Below are positions 1-11,850 of a DNA stretch of 64,000 nucleotides, one piece after another. Under the pieces are notes generated by a model that made no database searches, was not told the origin of the DNA, and worked only from the letters and a program-made list of their open reading frames with translations. The stretch comes from Trogon surrucura (taxonomy: Eukaryota > Chordata > Aves > Trogoniformes > Trogonidae): contig CM036620.1 of the NCBI GenBank assembly GCA_020746105.1, positions 30,847,916-30,911,915 of the forward strand, read 5' to 3'. Within the stretch, counting starts at the first letter, position 1. The number at the start of each line of letters is the position of its first letter. A program made the position numbers and the translations under genes.

Positions 1-575
1 CACCAGCCAACCTGCTCCAGCATGGGCATTCCTCTCTTCCACGGGCTACAGGTTCTGGCAGCGACTTGCTCTGATGCGGGCTTCCCACGGGCTACAGCCC
101 CCTTCCAGGCATCCACTCACATGGCGTGGAGTCCTCAGTGGACATCTACGCGGTGATCCTCACGGTGGACGTCTGCACCTCGCCCATGGGCTGCAGGGGG
201 ACAACCTGCTTCACCATGGTCTTCACCACAGACCCGGGGGACTCTCTCTGCTCCGGCACCTGGAGCTCATCCTCCCCCCCACTCCTTCTTCACTGACCTT
301 GGTGTCTGCACAGATTCTCACTCCTTCATCTCTGTGCCAGCTGTTATGGCGCAGTTCTTTGCCCCGTTCTTAAATATGTTTTTTCACAGAGACGTTCCTC
401 TGCTATCACCTTACTGATAGGCTCAGCCTTGGCCAGCGGTGGGTCCTTCTTTAGAGCCGTCTGGCATTGACTCTATCAAACTTGGGGAGCTTCTAGTAGC
501 TTCTTAGAGAAGCCACCCTGCAGCTCCCCGCCCCACCACCAAAATCCAGCCAAGCCAAACCAAAACACTAGCCAA
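1..575. repeat. Degenerate GC-rich dispersed/tandem-type repeat
   Basis: The first 270 bases repeat a loose unit of roughly 40-55 bases built from CTGCTCC...ATGGGC...CCACGGGCTRCAGG; variants start near 11, 63, 113, 170 and 205. It continues into GC-rich sequence (SINE-like or LTR-like in texture) containing GGTGTCTGCA and GGCCAGCGGTGGGTCC, and fades near 575. From memory this resembles a repeat scattered through avian genomes and often mis-annotated as coding. I cannot assign its class; an endogenous-retrovirus LTR or associated satellite is one possibility. The window edge truncates it. The 99-codon open frame inside it (74-373, plus) looks like a by-product of the repeat. Confidence 0.5.
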
Positions 576-1491
576 GGGGTACTGCTCAGCTTGGGCACAA
601 TATTTGGACAGAGGCCTAACCCAGCACCGTTATCAATCTAAACCCTGATGTCTACGTTTGGAAAAAAACTTTGTTGCACGAAATCTGAAAAAAAACAGAG
701 AATGTTTGATGCATGTTGTAAAAAAACCTGATAATTTCCATCCAAATTCAGAAAAATAGTAGCAGCTATAATCTGGCTCACCATCAGTTCCCTTCGCTAA
801 CACGGTAAAAAGTCTTCCCATACCCTGTAGCTTTTGGGAGGCTCACTCTTGCTCTGTTCCAGGCTGAAGAAGGGGACCTCATGGGACAGTGCGGGGGACA
901 CCTTGGGGGACTGCGGAGCACGAAGCATTTGCACACAGGAGCACCAACGCCATCAGGACACCATAACCCCCTTCCCACTGACCCCATCTCACGTTGTTGG
1001 GGGATAAAGTTGACCAGGTTTCCATGGAGGTGTCCTTTGTACAGGTTACGTCTTTTTGGCTGAAGGTGGCCACATTGGGTTGGTACTTGGCAGTGGGATA
1101 CTTCTGGCAAATCCATTTTTTGGAGAGGCTTCGTACACCTTGCTCGCAACTGCCAGCCCCTTGGCTTTGTGTGAAACTTCCTTGCAGACCCAGCCCATAA
1201 AATGGTACCTCCAAAACTGCCTGCACTCTGCCACAGCTGGCACTTAAGGTGGTGTATACGTATGCATGTGTGTATCTGTGTGTGTATAGGTATGTGGGTA
1301 GCAGGAGGCTACAGGGGGAAAGTGGGTGGTCACAGTAGTGACCTCAGTGTTTACTCCAGCCATGCTTCTGAGGACCGAAGTCAGGACCAACATTGTGGAA
1401 AAAGCCAAGAGCTATTGCAACCAATAGGGATATTCCCCTACTTTTTACTCTGTGGGCTGCCCAGGTCCCATTCACCATTCTCATCTCTGTC

Positions 1492-1507
1492 AAAAAAAAA
1501 AAAAAAA
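1492..1507. repeat. A16 homopolymer
   Basis: Sixteen uninterrupted A follow CTCTGTC. There is no polyadenylation signal or recognisable retrocopy upstream, so this looks like a simple repeat, not a retroposon tail. Confidence 0.9.
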
Positions 1508-1965
1508 CGGCTCATTTGGAAAGCTTGGTGCAAGGGAACTTTGCTTTTGGAAAATTTGAAGTCAACGAATTAGGCAGGATTCATAAGCAGGTAATTTTTT
1601 TTAGAGACACCAACTACCTCAGAACGGCCAATGTAAATCCACTTTGAAAACAGGAATGAATATTCATGGGAAGCATCATGTCATATTCACCCACTCGCTA
1701 TAGGGAAAGTCTTTGCATAAATCCTGATCTGATTCATATGATGGTGATTTGTCACCTTGCACTGCAGGTGACAAGGACTAAGCTGCCCCATGCCTTTATT
1801 TTCAGTGGAAATTGGGTAATTTTTAAGAGTTTCAGTCATTGTTGCCAATGCAGCCCAGCCTGACAAGAAAAGTGCAAACACTCATGACATTTCAAAGCTT
1901 AAAACTTCCAATTTTCAACAGTGTCTGTATCAGCCAGTATGATCAATAAGCAGTTTGGCAATTGA

Positions 1966-1980
1966 CCCCCCCCCCCCCCC
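1966..1980. repeat. C15 homopolymer
   Basis: Fifteen consecutive C after ATTGA. Length is likely to vary between individuals or sequencing platforms. Confidence 0.9.
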
Positions 1981-2799
1981 TCCTTCTAAATGGGCTGGGT
2001 TATTCAGAAATAACTCTACAGAGCATGGGAGTAGGGAAAACGGGAAGGCATGAGCCAAGCGTTGCTCCCAGGATCCACGCCGTGTGGTAATGACAGCATT
2101 TCATCCAGCCATGCGCCTGTTAGAGATCCCCTGCCTTCCGCACACCACCACAGACACTTCTAGCTAATCCTGATGACAAGAAAGTGTGGCTTCATCCTTT
2201 TTTGACTCCAGCTCACTGCCACCAGCCTTTAACTGTAGGAAACTTTGCATCCTGGATCCCTCTGGAGTGGGTACCGTCAGTTTGCTTTGCTGAAGTGGGA
2301 AGGGTTGAGGCCGACGAGCGATGCGAAGGGCAGCAAAGCCTCCCCAACCTCCCCTGCCCGCTTCCAGCCAAGCGCAAGGCTGCAGGAGCTGACATCTCCT
2401 CAAGTTTGTACGTGTCTAATCACTAGCAAGTTGTTGCACTCAGCGAATTGTTGGTCTCAGGCTTTTTTCTCCCGGTTGTTGAAGCACAGACGTGACTCCC
2501 TGTGAAAACACGTGGTTTTTGCTCTCGACCTGTTGGTTCAAGTTTGTGCTCCCAGTATTGCCTTAGCAAAAAGCTAGGAGGAAAGTAGCTATTAAGCTGC
2601 TGAGCCCTTTGATCTGGTCTATTTTATGTTTTACAAGGCTCTGGAGCTGGACAAAAGTTAGGTGCCTCTGCCTCTCATCCACCGCTGCCTTGGGAGGGAG
2701 TGAAGCAGCAAACACAACCAGACAAGCCCTTCCTGCCTGTCTGAAGGGCACTCTTTGGCCTCCTCATTTTTTTGGGGACGTATCATGGTCAGCCAAGGG

Positions 2800-3517
2800 A
2801 CCCATGGGGTAGGAGTGGCTGGAGACCTGCCAGGCAGAGAGGGACCTGGGGGCGTTAATAGATGGCCAACTGAACACGAGCCAGCAGTGTGCCCAGGTGG
2901 CCAAGAAGGCCATCAGCATCCTGGCCTGGATCAGAAATAGTGTAGTGAGCAGGAACAGGGAGATGGTCATGCCCCTGTACTCAGCTTTGGTGAGGCCTCA
3001 CCTCAAGTACTGTGTCCAGTTTTGGGGCCTTCACTACAGGAGGGACATTGAGGTGCTGGAGAGGGTACAGAGGTGGGCTACCAAGCTGGTAAAGGGCTTA
3101 GAACACAAGTCTTATGAGGAAAGGCTGTGGGATCTGGGGCTGTTTAGCCTGGAGAAGAGGAGATTGAGAGGAGATCTCATCGCTCTCTACAACTTCCTGA
3201 AGTGAGGTTGTAGAGAGGTGAGGGTTGGTCTATTCTCCCTAGTGGAGAGTGATAGGATGAGGGGAAATGGATTTAAATTGTGCCAGGGGAGGTTCAGGTT
3301 AGATACTAGGAAGAATTTCTTTACTGAGAGGGTTGTCAGCCATTGGAACAGGCTGCCCAGGGAGGTGGTTGAGTCACCGTCCCTGGAAGTGTTTAAGAGA
3401 CAACTGCATGTTGCATTGGGGAGCATAGTTTAGGAGCTTGATAGGGCTGGGACAAAGGCTGGACTCGATGATCATCAAGGCCTCTTTCAGCTGAAACTGT
3501 TCTATGATTCTATTCTA
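2800..3517 (+). mobile_element. CR1 LINE, 5'-truncated 3' end (dead)
   Basis: This is the 3' end of a CR1 non-LTR retrotransposon in plus orientation, heavily 5'-truncated as is usual for CR1. The C-terminal part of the ORF2 reverse-transcriptase protein reads in one frame from about 2897 to 3433, with the CR1 signatures [62 protein letters not shown] and [21 protein letters not shown]. One in-frame TGA at 3203-3205 splits it, where related copies have a glycine codon after YNxLK. Upstream of 2897 the similarity continues in another frame (CTGCCAGGCAGAGAGGGACC), so there is at least one frameshift. Normal stop is TAG at 3431-3433. The 3' UTR runs to the octamer tail TTCTATGATTCTATTCT at 3501-3517. 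The 5' boundary is uncertain by about 20 bases. Confidence 0.93.
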
Positions 3518-3962
3518 ATTAGCTCAAGGAGGGCAGGGCAGAAGACAAAATTGCTCCCTCCTGGCCACTCAGCATTGCTGGCAGGACACTCTCACCGCCT
3601 CCATAGAGGAGGCTTTGGGGAGCTGCAAGGGAAAGAAGAGCAGGACCAGGCATCAGGGCGGACACCAAGCCTCCCTCCAACTGGCTATTTCTTTGCTTTT
3701 AAGGGTTTGCGTAAGTGGACTTTGCCACCACGTGGCTTGTCCTGAAGCTTGGTTAAAAGGCAGCATGTCTGACCTCGCTGCAACCCAGTCTGTTGCTGTT
3801 ACGGTATTGATGACACACATTAATACAAACCAAAGTTGTTTGGTTGGGTATTTTTAGTGCCTAGCAAGGTTTCCCTCTGTGCCTATTCCTATGATACCAT
3901 TCCTGAGGAAATCTATTTTCTATTTAGCAAGAACTTAAATATTTTCAAAAGAGTGCATTCCA

Positions 3963-3967
<5 letters not shown>

Positions 3968-3993
<26 letters not shown>
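3968..3993. repeat. A26 homopolymer
   Basis: Twenty-six uninterrupted A after CAGATTT. No AATAAA or coding remnant lies just upstream, so a processed-pseudogene tail is not supported. Confidence 0.92.
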
Positions 3994-3994
<1 letters not shown>

Positions 3995-4157
3995 TACCTC
4001 CAAAATAGCCCCGGCTACTGGGAAAGCTATTTGCACACTTTATAAAATACAGCCTCCTTTAGACCAGGGGAAATAATATGGTAAGCATACTGCAGAGGTC
4101 AGAGAATGTGGCTTGTTTCTTACCTTTTGTTTAAAATATCTACAAAGTAACTAATTC

Positions 4158-4171
4158 TTTTTTTTTTTTTT
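4158..4171. repeat. T14 homopolymer
   Basis: Fourteen T followed by CACAG. This resembles a splice-acceptor tract, but no open exon with a donor can be argued downstream. Confidence 0.85.
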
Positions 4172-6090
4172 CACAGATTGGCTGAGGATCCTGCTGGGGC
4201 TCAGGGCAGCCACAGCTCTGCATCTCTGTGAGCCAGTGCCAGAATGACCATTCCTGACTCACACAGTATGATGTGGTAGAGGCTGCTCCTGAAAGCATCG
4301 GGCTGAAGGCATGAGGTTCTCAGGTGCAGAGAACCATAAAGTCAGTTGCAATGAGCTTGGGATGTGTTATAGTGGCCTCACCCTAAAAAAACCCTTATAT
4401 TCTTTGTACAGAAACCCTTAAATCTTTTTGTTCAGCAAAGACAAGGCAAGCACTCTCTGATCCAGAGAGACATTTACACAAAGAAAACTCAGTCTCTGGC
4501 ATAACGTGTTTGAAGAGCTTCAGAGAGTTTTGTACCATGCATAAATATCACCACTATGATTATGTTATAAACACCTGGAAGAGCAGATTAGATCGGTCTG
4601 TTAAAATACTTAAACAATACCCCAGGTTAATTTTAGCGCACTTAAAATTTCCTGTGGCAGTCCATTAACAAAGATGTCAGTGACATTTTGCTGTGCAGCA
4701 CATCTTGCAATTACTCCCAGGGACCCTTGCCGCCCCCCTCTCATACCTGTCCTTGTAGCAGCAGCAAGGTTGCATTGGAGCATCCATTCCCCTGCACCAA
4801 ACTCCATGAAATATCAAGGAGGGCATTTGAAAAAAGCCTGAGTGCTCTTTTATTTGACAGTCTCACATTATCATTAATGAGCATGACTTTTGCTCAGACT
4901 GTAAATCAAACCAATAGGCTGTGAAGTTTAGCTATTGACAGGGGCAACACAAATCCTACAAATAGTAAAAATCATGGTCAGCTGTCAAACTAATTAATAA
5001 TAAAATTAATATAAACTACTACTAAAAAGAATAATTAAAAGCCCTTTTGACCATTAAGGGTATTAGTCCTTTCTCATCAGTAAGTCTTACTGAGCTTTAG
5101 AAAGAGAAAACACCCTGTGGCTATACCTCCTTTGGCTGATTTCTCTTGTGGGGAAAACCTCGCCATGTCCTGAAGCTGTCCATCACTGAAAAGGCAACAC
5201 AGGCACCTATCTGAGGTAAAGGTGGACTCCCTGTGCACTGTTGGCAGCTTGAACAGAGCATCCCCACCCCATCTGCACCTCCAACCTGAGGACACCCTAA
5301 GGGACGTTTGGCGGCACCTGAAGACACAGGCAGAAGCTAAGAATAAAGCAGCAAAGAAAGAAATGCAGAAAACCAGGTTACATTTGCCCCCTCAGAATGG
5401 CAAATGGGGGTCTGGATGTGGGAGAGAGGCAGGGAGGGTGCAGACTTTGGCCACTCCTCTCTTTCCCAGCCCGGAGAAAAGCCAAGCAGTGCCCAGTTCC
5501 CATCGGCACCATCTCAACGTCCGGTTCCATGCCTGGTACCCAGCTCAACCCTCCCGTTGTCCCAGTGGAAAAACCTCACTTCCACTCCAGCATAGGTAGG
5601 AACGGGTACTTGCTCTTTACCTTGAGGAAGTCTATTTGTCTTCACCTTACTTAATAACAAGGTGAAAAACATATTCTCCAGTTGAAGGCTACTGATGTTG
5701 AAAGTCTTGTCATACATTCCAGGACAAAAAGCTGAACTTTGCCTCTTTTCCATCTGAATTTAGTCCAACAGAGCCAACTCTGCTGCACTGGAGGTGAGGA
5801 TGAGAGGCACAGCTTCCTTTCTTCTGCTGAGAGTCAGTAAAAAGTCTTGTATGAAAAAAAAGGACATTTCCCCATGTACAAATAAAGACTTGGCTGAAGT
5901 CTCTGGGCAAGATACATCTGTGGTAAGTCTCCTCAGTGGATATAGAAATTCGTTAAACATTTCCATCTGCTGAGGAGTCTGGCCATCGATTTTTCCTTGT
6001 AAATTCTTAAGTGGCATTGGTCTTCCAACATTTAAAATCGGAAAACTCTATTTGTTGGAATAGCTGAACCTATAAATATTGCACAGAAAT

Positions 6091-6109
6091 ACACACACAC
6101 ACACACACA
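6091..6109. repeat. (AC)n dinucleotide microsatellite
   Basis: About nine and a half uninterrupted AC units, followed by AGAG. Confidence 0.95.
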
Positions 6110-8464
6110 GAGAAGAAGCGTGGCATGTAAGGCAAAGGCTTGCTCTTGCCAATTAGCACAAGGATTTTGGGAGTGCTCAAAAACTCTTTATGAAAATGGT
6201 CTTTTAGGCAGGCTGACATCACTCAGATGTTTTTAATTACAATGACTCTGGGACTGATTTCTCTGCTTATCTGTTACTGCCCTCCAGCACTGGTTCCTGT
6301 TGATTAAATCTGCCTCAATAGCAGAGTACAATTTTCCTTCTGGATATAAAATGGCTGGAGAGGTTCAGTTTCCTGGAGTCTGGGTGTTAAGGCTTTGCTG
6401 CATTTTCACATAAACACAAATAAAGGAGAGCATACTCCATAGCATACTGCTGCCTTTGCCCTGTCATGGGTTCAGAGTGTGTTCCTGTCGTCCTCTCTTC
6501 TCAAAAGCAGCCCTTTGTAAGTGTCTGCATGTATGTCAGAACCAGTGGCCATGGTTTCCAGAGGTGTCGAGCACCCGCAGCTTCATCTTGAAGAGTGAGA
6601 AGATCATCTTCTTTGAACACAAGGTCTGATGTCCTTAGTGGTGAAAACAGTTCATCTGACAAACACAAGCCCTTCTCCCTTCCACAACTGGAGACCTCAC
6701 AGGCATATGTGAGATTTCGTAGTTTGAGACCAAGCGTGTCATTCCACTCCAGTCAATGAAGGCTCTGCCACTGAACTGAGCAGGGCTCCTTTCTTTCTGT
6801 TTCAAGCTGTGGCAAGAAAGACTGGGGAACATATGTCCTGCCATGCATGGCATTCAAAACACCAAGTAACTGCGACTGTGTTTTCCAAAGAGAGGTTTGC
6901 AGGAACCAGCTTGCCAAAGTACACACTCATTTTGTGTGGGAGATGACACAACCTGCATGGACATCCCTAGAAGCCTGCTGTGGACAGGTACCTCAGCTCC
7001 CAGGGCTTGTCTTCCAGCTGTAGCCAAGGGCCAAGACAACATCGCAGCCCTCTCCCAGATCATGCCCATAGGAGATGCCCCTCTCGTGACTGGCAGCAAA
7101 ACATTTCCACAGAAAATGTGGAAAATCATTGTTTCTCCAGGTGAGTGGTCACTGTGCCCAGAAGGGAGGGAGAAGGAAGGGTTATGGACCAAGGTCCCAG
7201 CTCTGAGCTGGAACAAACCCACTGTATTGATGTAGTCGGATAAGAAAGCAAAAGCAATGTGAGCAACTGGCCGCCCAGGGTCCCAGCAGCAAAGGCCAAG
7301 CAGTGTTTATTCTTCTAAACTATTAGTGATTTCCCAAGTTTCAAGGCACTTCAAAAGGCCCTTATGAGCATGGAGCAGGATTTGGGCTTATTAAATTAAG
7401 TGCCGTTTATTTTTTGTTAATCTCTGGGAGGACATTACATCAAAGCCTGATCCTGAGAGGTATTTACAGTCATTAATTTTCATTGGCTTCAGAGGAGAGG
7501 TGTAGATCATGTACAGCTTGCAAGCAGTTTCTCCAAGCCGCCTTAAGAAAGCCACAGAGGAGAAATGCCTCTCCTGTCTGCAGGTGCACCCCCATTTGAT
7601 GCCCCCATTCAGTACATAATGCGGGTTCAGGAGTAGTCTATGTCTCTGTTTCCCTTTCCATGGTAACATTATTAGCGTTTGTGGACTTCCCTTTACATAT
7701 TGTAGTTCCACTAATTACTATAATTGTTCCAGACACCCATTAATTTTGATTTATTAACTTATTCAATTTCCCGTATTGTAGTCTTGCCCACTCTATAAGT
7801 AATATACTGTTTTAATATTGTGGGTCAATACTAATCATATAATCTGCAAGTTGTTTAATTAATAACAATTAGCACCTCCCATCAAGAGCTCATTTTCCTG
7901 CATGAACACCGTTAATGTGATTTTTCAGAATCAGTCTACCTACTCTCTCCCCTATCTGTCTAGTCAACTTGTTTTACCAGAAAAGATGCCTTAAGCAGCC
8001 ACAGTAGCTTGCCATCTTCCATGATTTTATCAAGTATCTTGTCATATTTGCTTTTCTTAAAGCCTTGGCCCTTTGGCTGAGTAATGTCATTGGAGTCTGG
8101 TTTTCAATATAATAAAAAAGTGTTGATGCAGCATGAGTGTAGGAAAAGACCTTGCAAGCATAAACAGCAGTCTCAAGAAAAGGAAGGTAAATCAGAAGTA
8201 TATATGCTCCCTTCATTTTTATGATTTTAAGCTAACTTCTGGTGTTTTTTTTCTGAGCCTACCATTATTTTTTAATATTGGCCATTGGTGTTACTGCAGT
8301 ATTTAATAAGGAATGCACAGGTATAACACTAGGCCTCTAAACTCTTCTGTGTCAGTGTTCCATGTCAGCACAGCAATATAACAGAAATTAATATTCAAGT
8401 TAGTTAATATCTATTTGCAAACCAAATTCTCATCTTCCAGCAGTTTGGGGGTTTTGTGTAGTTT

Positions 8465-8481
8465 CCCCCCCCTCCCCCCCC
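8465..8481. repeat. C-rich tract C8-T-C8
   Basis: Two runs of eight C separated by one T. The complementary strand is G-rich and could form a compact G-quadruplex. Confidence 0.9.
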
Positions 8482-10293
8482 GAAATAACTTAAAATCTAG
8501 CTTCTGGAGTTAAACTAAAATTAGACCCCTTCAAAGCTCCATGCTGAGAGTCAGTGACTTTCCCAGTGACATAGGAAAGGCAACGAGCTGGTACACATCA
8601 ACAGGTGAGGGTTCTTAATGCTCATTTTAGCATACGAGCTAAGCAGGGAGAGAAAGGAAATAGCAGGCAGCGTGCTGAAAATGGGAAAGGTAATCATCTG
8701 CACGGTGGCTGGCCAAACCTGGCAGCGCATCTCCTGGGTGCCAGAATTGTTTCTTGTCACACTCCCTACTGGAATTTCACTATGAAGAAGCTATCTGCTA
8801 GGTGTAACCAGCTCAAACCACTCGCAAACCACACATCGCTTTTGTTGCCGCGTTAGCGTAAAACCTGGACTTTCCACGTGGTCAACAAAAATGCACGCGG
8901 GGCAGCACACACAGCAGCTGTTATAGTCTCGGTGCCTCCTAAACCAGCCTGGGAACTGTGGTTAACCCTACACGTGGTACAGCAGCTCTAGCAGTGACAT
9001 AGAAAATGAAACAACATGGAATAAAGATCAACATTCGTATTTTTACACAGATGCAAAGAGAGGTGAAGGAAGAACTCAAGCACCACAGGGGAAGCCCACA
9101 ACAGACCTGAGGTGACTCCTCCATCTGTCCTTCCTGCTCATGCTCCCCTGCGTGGGACAGACCCTGCTCTGTGTGGTTTCACCGCGTCCTTTGCCTTTCC
9201 TCCCCTAAACCCTGCACTACTGTGGCAAGTGTCCATTCCCAGTTTGCTCTTTCTCAAAGGAATGGGATGCAAGGGAGCAATTAATACAAATACTCAAGGT
9301 TTCAGAAAAATGCCAGACATGGGAGTTAACTTTAACTGTTCTCAGGAAGCTTTAATGCTGTCAAAAAGATGTTTACTCCAATATAACTGAAAAAGGTGTT
9401 ACAATGCAATCCTTAGCAGTGGCTTTATCTTAATCTTCCATGTTAAAATTAAAGACTGTATTAATACAATGTCAGGCTTACTTAACAGTAGTCTTTTATC
9501 AAGTTGATATGATGGTAGCTAATTATTAAATGAATTAATGTATGTCTTGTTATTTAATTTACCATGACTGATAATGAACTGTGTCAAATAGTTATTAGAC
9601 ACTTGTTCCCTCTGCACCTACCCGACACCAGCATGGCCCATGATTAAACACCAGTGCTCTCTCACTGCCAGGCACAATCACGCTGTCAAACACAATCCCA
9701 CTAGCTATTCCTTGCTCCTAAGTGGGAGATGTGTCATCCTCCATTTGTCTGATCACAGCAACTATCCAAGAAAGAAAACATCCAGAGAAAGTCTGATGGG
9801 AAATGGTCAAACTGGCTTAGCTACACCCAGAGATAACCAAAATCGAGTGACAAAGTGAAATTACTTTCATTGGGTTGAAAGTTTCTGCCACACCTTATTC
9901 TTGAGGAGACATCAAAGTGACATCTGGGATAGTAAAGGAAGTGCAAAGGGCCCAGGCTCATGGATATGCACGCTGAGCTCTCCTTCCCACCAGGCAGCAT
10001 GGCCACCTCCTCCCTGGGCACCATCTTGGGGAGCACAGGTGGGCACAGGTCAGACACATCGTAGTTCAACACTGTCTGGGAGCACTTGACTATATGGTGC
10101 ACTTGTCCTTGTCACACTGTGGTGGCTACTCTTCACAGCCCCCCTGCTCACAGCCAGCATGAAGTGCCTGCAGGACCAACTGTCTCTGCTTCTGTCTCCC
10201 CCTCCCAACAGCTGAGAAACCTCATCCTGGATAGTCCTTCACTGTCCAAGCAGAACTATAGCAACGAACACAGCAATTTTGTCTTATACTGAC

Positions 10294-10371
10294 CTTATAG
10301 AACGGTTTGGGTTGGAAGTGATCTTTAAAGGTTATCTAGTCCAACCCCTCTGCAGTGAGCAGTGACATTTT
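10294..10371 (-). mobile_element. Older CR1, minus strand, 3'-end part left of a nested insertion
   Basis: Reverse complement of a CR1 3' end: ATAGAACGGTTTGGGTTGGA, GTGATCTTTAAAGGTTATCT, then AGTCCAACCCCTCTGCAGTG and GCAGTGACATTTT. In intact relatives this is followed directly by TTCAACTAG. Here that continuation is missing and reappears at 11851, after an intervening plus-strand CR1. The two pieces are therefore one element split by a later insertion. Confidence 0.88.
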
Positions 10372-11850
10372 CATATTTGAGAAGTCATGGAAGTCTGGTG
10401 AGGTTCCCACAGATTGGAAAAGGGGAAACATAACCCCCACCTTTAAAAAAGGAAGCAAAGATAACCCAGAGAACTACAGACCAGTCATCCTTACCTCTGT
10501 GCCAGGCAAAATCATGGAACAGATTCTCCTGGTAGCTGTACTAAGGCACGTGAAAAACAATGAATTGACAGCCAACATGGTGACAGCCAACATGGCTTCA
10601 CTAAGAGCAAGTCGTGCCTGACTAATTTAGTGGCCTTCTATGACAAAACTACAGCACTAGTTGACCTGGGAAAAGTGACAGATGTCATTTACCTGGACTT
10701 GTGCAAAGCGTTTGACACTGTCCCACATGACTTCCTTGTCTCTAAAATGGAGGGACGTGGGTTTCATAGATGGACCACTCGGTGGATAAAGAACTGGCGA
10801 AAAGGTCGCACTCAAAGAATTGTGGTCAACGGCTTGATGTCCACATGGAGACCAGCGAGAAGTGGAGTTCCTTGGGAGTCTGTTCTGGGTCCAGTGCTGT
10901 TCAACATCTTTGTCAGCGACATGGACAATGGCATCGAGTGCACCCTCAGCAAGTTTGCCGATGACACCAAGCTGTGTGGTGCTGTGGACTCACCTGAGGG
11001 AAGAGATGCCATCCAGAGGAACCTTGACAGGCTTGAGAAATGGGCCAGTGCAAACTGCATGAGCTTCAACAAGTCAAAATGCAAGGTCCTTCACCTGGGT
11101 TGGGCCAATCCTAGGCACAAATACAAACTGGGCACAGAGTGGGTTGAGAGTAGCCCTGAAGAGAAGGAATTGGGGCTGTTGATGGACGAGAAGTTCAATG
11201 TGAGCTGGCAGCACACTCATGCAGCTCAAAGGCCAACCGTGTCCTGGGGTGCATCAAGAGGAGTGTGGGGCCAGCAGATCAAGAGAGGTGATTCTCTCCC
11301 TTTGCTCTGCTCTTGTGAGACCCCACCTCGAATACTACTTCCTGTTCTGGTGTCCACACCATAAGAAGGACATAGAACTGTTGGAGTGTGTTCAGAGGAG
11401 GGCCACAAAGATGATCCAGGGGCTGGAGCACCTCTGCTACGAGGACAGGCTGCGGGAGCTGGGATTGTTCAGTCTTGAAAAGGGAAGACTCTGGGGGGAC
11501 CTAATAGCTGCCTTTCAATACCTGAAGGGAACCTACAGGAAGGCTGGGGAGGGACTTTTTACGAGAGTGTCCACTGATAGGACAAGGGGAAATGGGTTTA
11601 AGTTGAAGGAGAATAGATTTAGATTAGACCTTAGGAAGAAATTCTTCAGTACAAGGGTGGCAAGACTTTGGAATCAATTGCCCAGAGAGGTTGTGGCTGT
11701 CCCCTCCCTGGAGGTGTTCAAGGCCAGGTTGGACAGAGCCTTGAGTAGCCTGATCTAGTTGAGAGGCTTCCCTGCCCGTGACAGGGAGGTTGGATTTGAT
11801 GATCTCTAAGGTCCCTTCCAACTTAGGCCATTCCATGATTCCATGATTTT
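10372..11850 (+). mobile_element. Younger CR1 LINE, plus strand, nested in an older CR1 (dead)
   Basis: About 1.48 kb of CR1, 5'-truncated inside the reverse-transcriptase domain. Frame 2 (10372-10590) gives the RT fingers ([19 protein letters not shown], then [17 protein letters not shown]). Frame 1 (about 10594-11228) gives palm motifs: DVIYLDLCKAFDTVPHD, then GVPWESVLGPVLFNIFVSD where relatives have GVPQGS, and the catalytic FADD at 10954-10965. Frame 2 resumes near 11275 to TAG at 11756-11758 ([32 protein letters not shown]). At least three frameshifts are visible: near 10590 next to a 15-base tandem duplication, near 11228, and near 11275. The altered QG pair adds to the damage, so the copy cannot be active. 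The 3' UTR ends in the tail TTCCATGATTCCATGATTTT. Confidence 0.95.

Larger units (their letters stand above)
576..2799. other. Non-coding stretch with simple repeats
   Basis: No gene recognised. It holds a TG/TATG-rich patch at about 1251-1298, an A16 run at 1492-1507 and a C15 run at 1966-1980. Between about 780 and 1250 both strands stay open in several frames (121 and 115 codons on minus, 60-70 codons on plus). None of the translations resembles a family I know, so no CDS is called. Confidence 0.6.
3518..10293. other. Non-coding stretch, no gene recognised
   Basis: No supported exon or RNA gene. Simple repeats are A26 (3968-3993), T14 (4158-4171), AC (6091-6109) and C8TC8 (8465-8481). Two AT-rich, high-complexity patches at about 7720-7880 and 9420-9600 are dense in TAATTA-like cores and have the texture of conserved regulatory DNA. 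That impression cannot be tested without an alignment. Confidence 0.6.

Noticed and set aside
3968-3993. A26 as a processed-pseudogene tail
   Set aside because: No polyadenylation signal, coding remnant or target-site duplication seen.
10812-11084. Minus-strand and alternative frames across the CR1 at 10.4-11.8 kb
   Set aside because: Shadows of the CR1 reverse-transcriptase coding strand.
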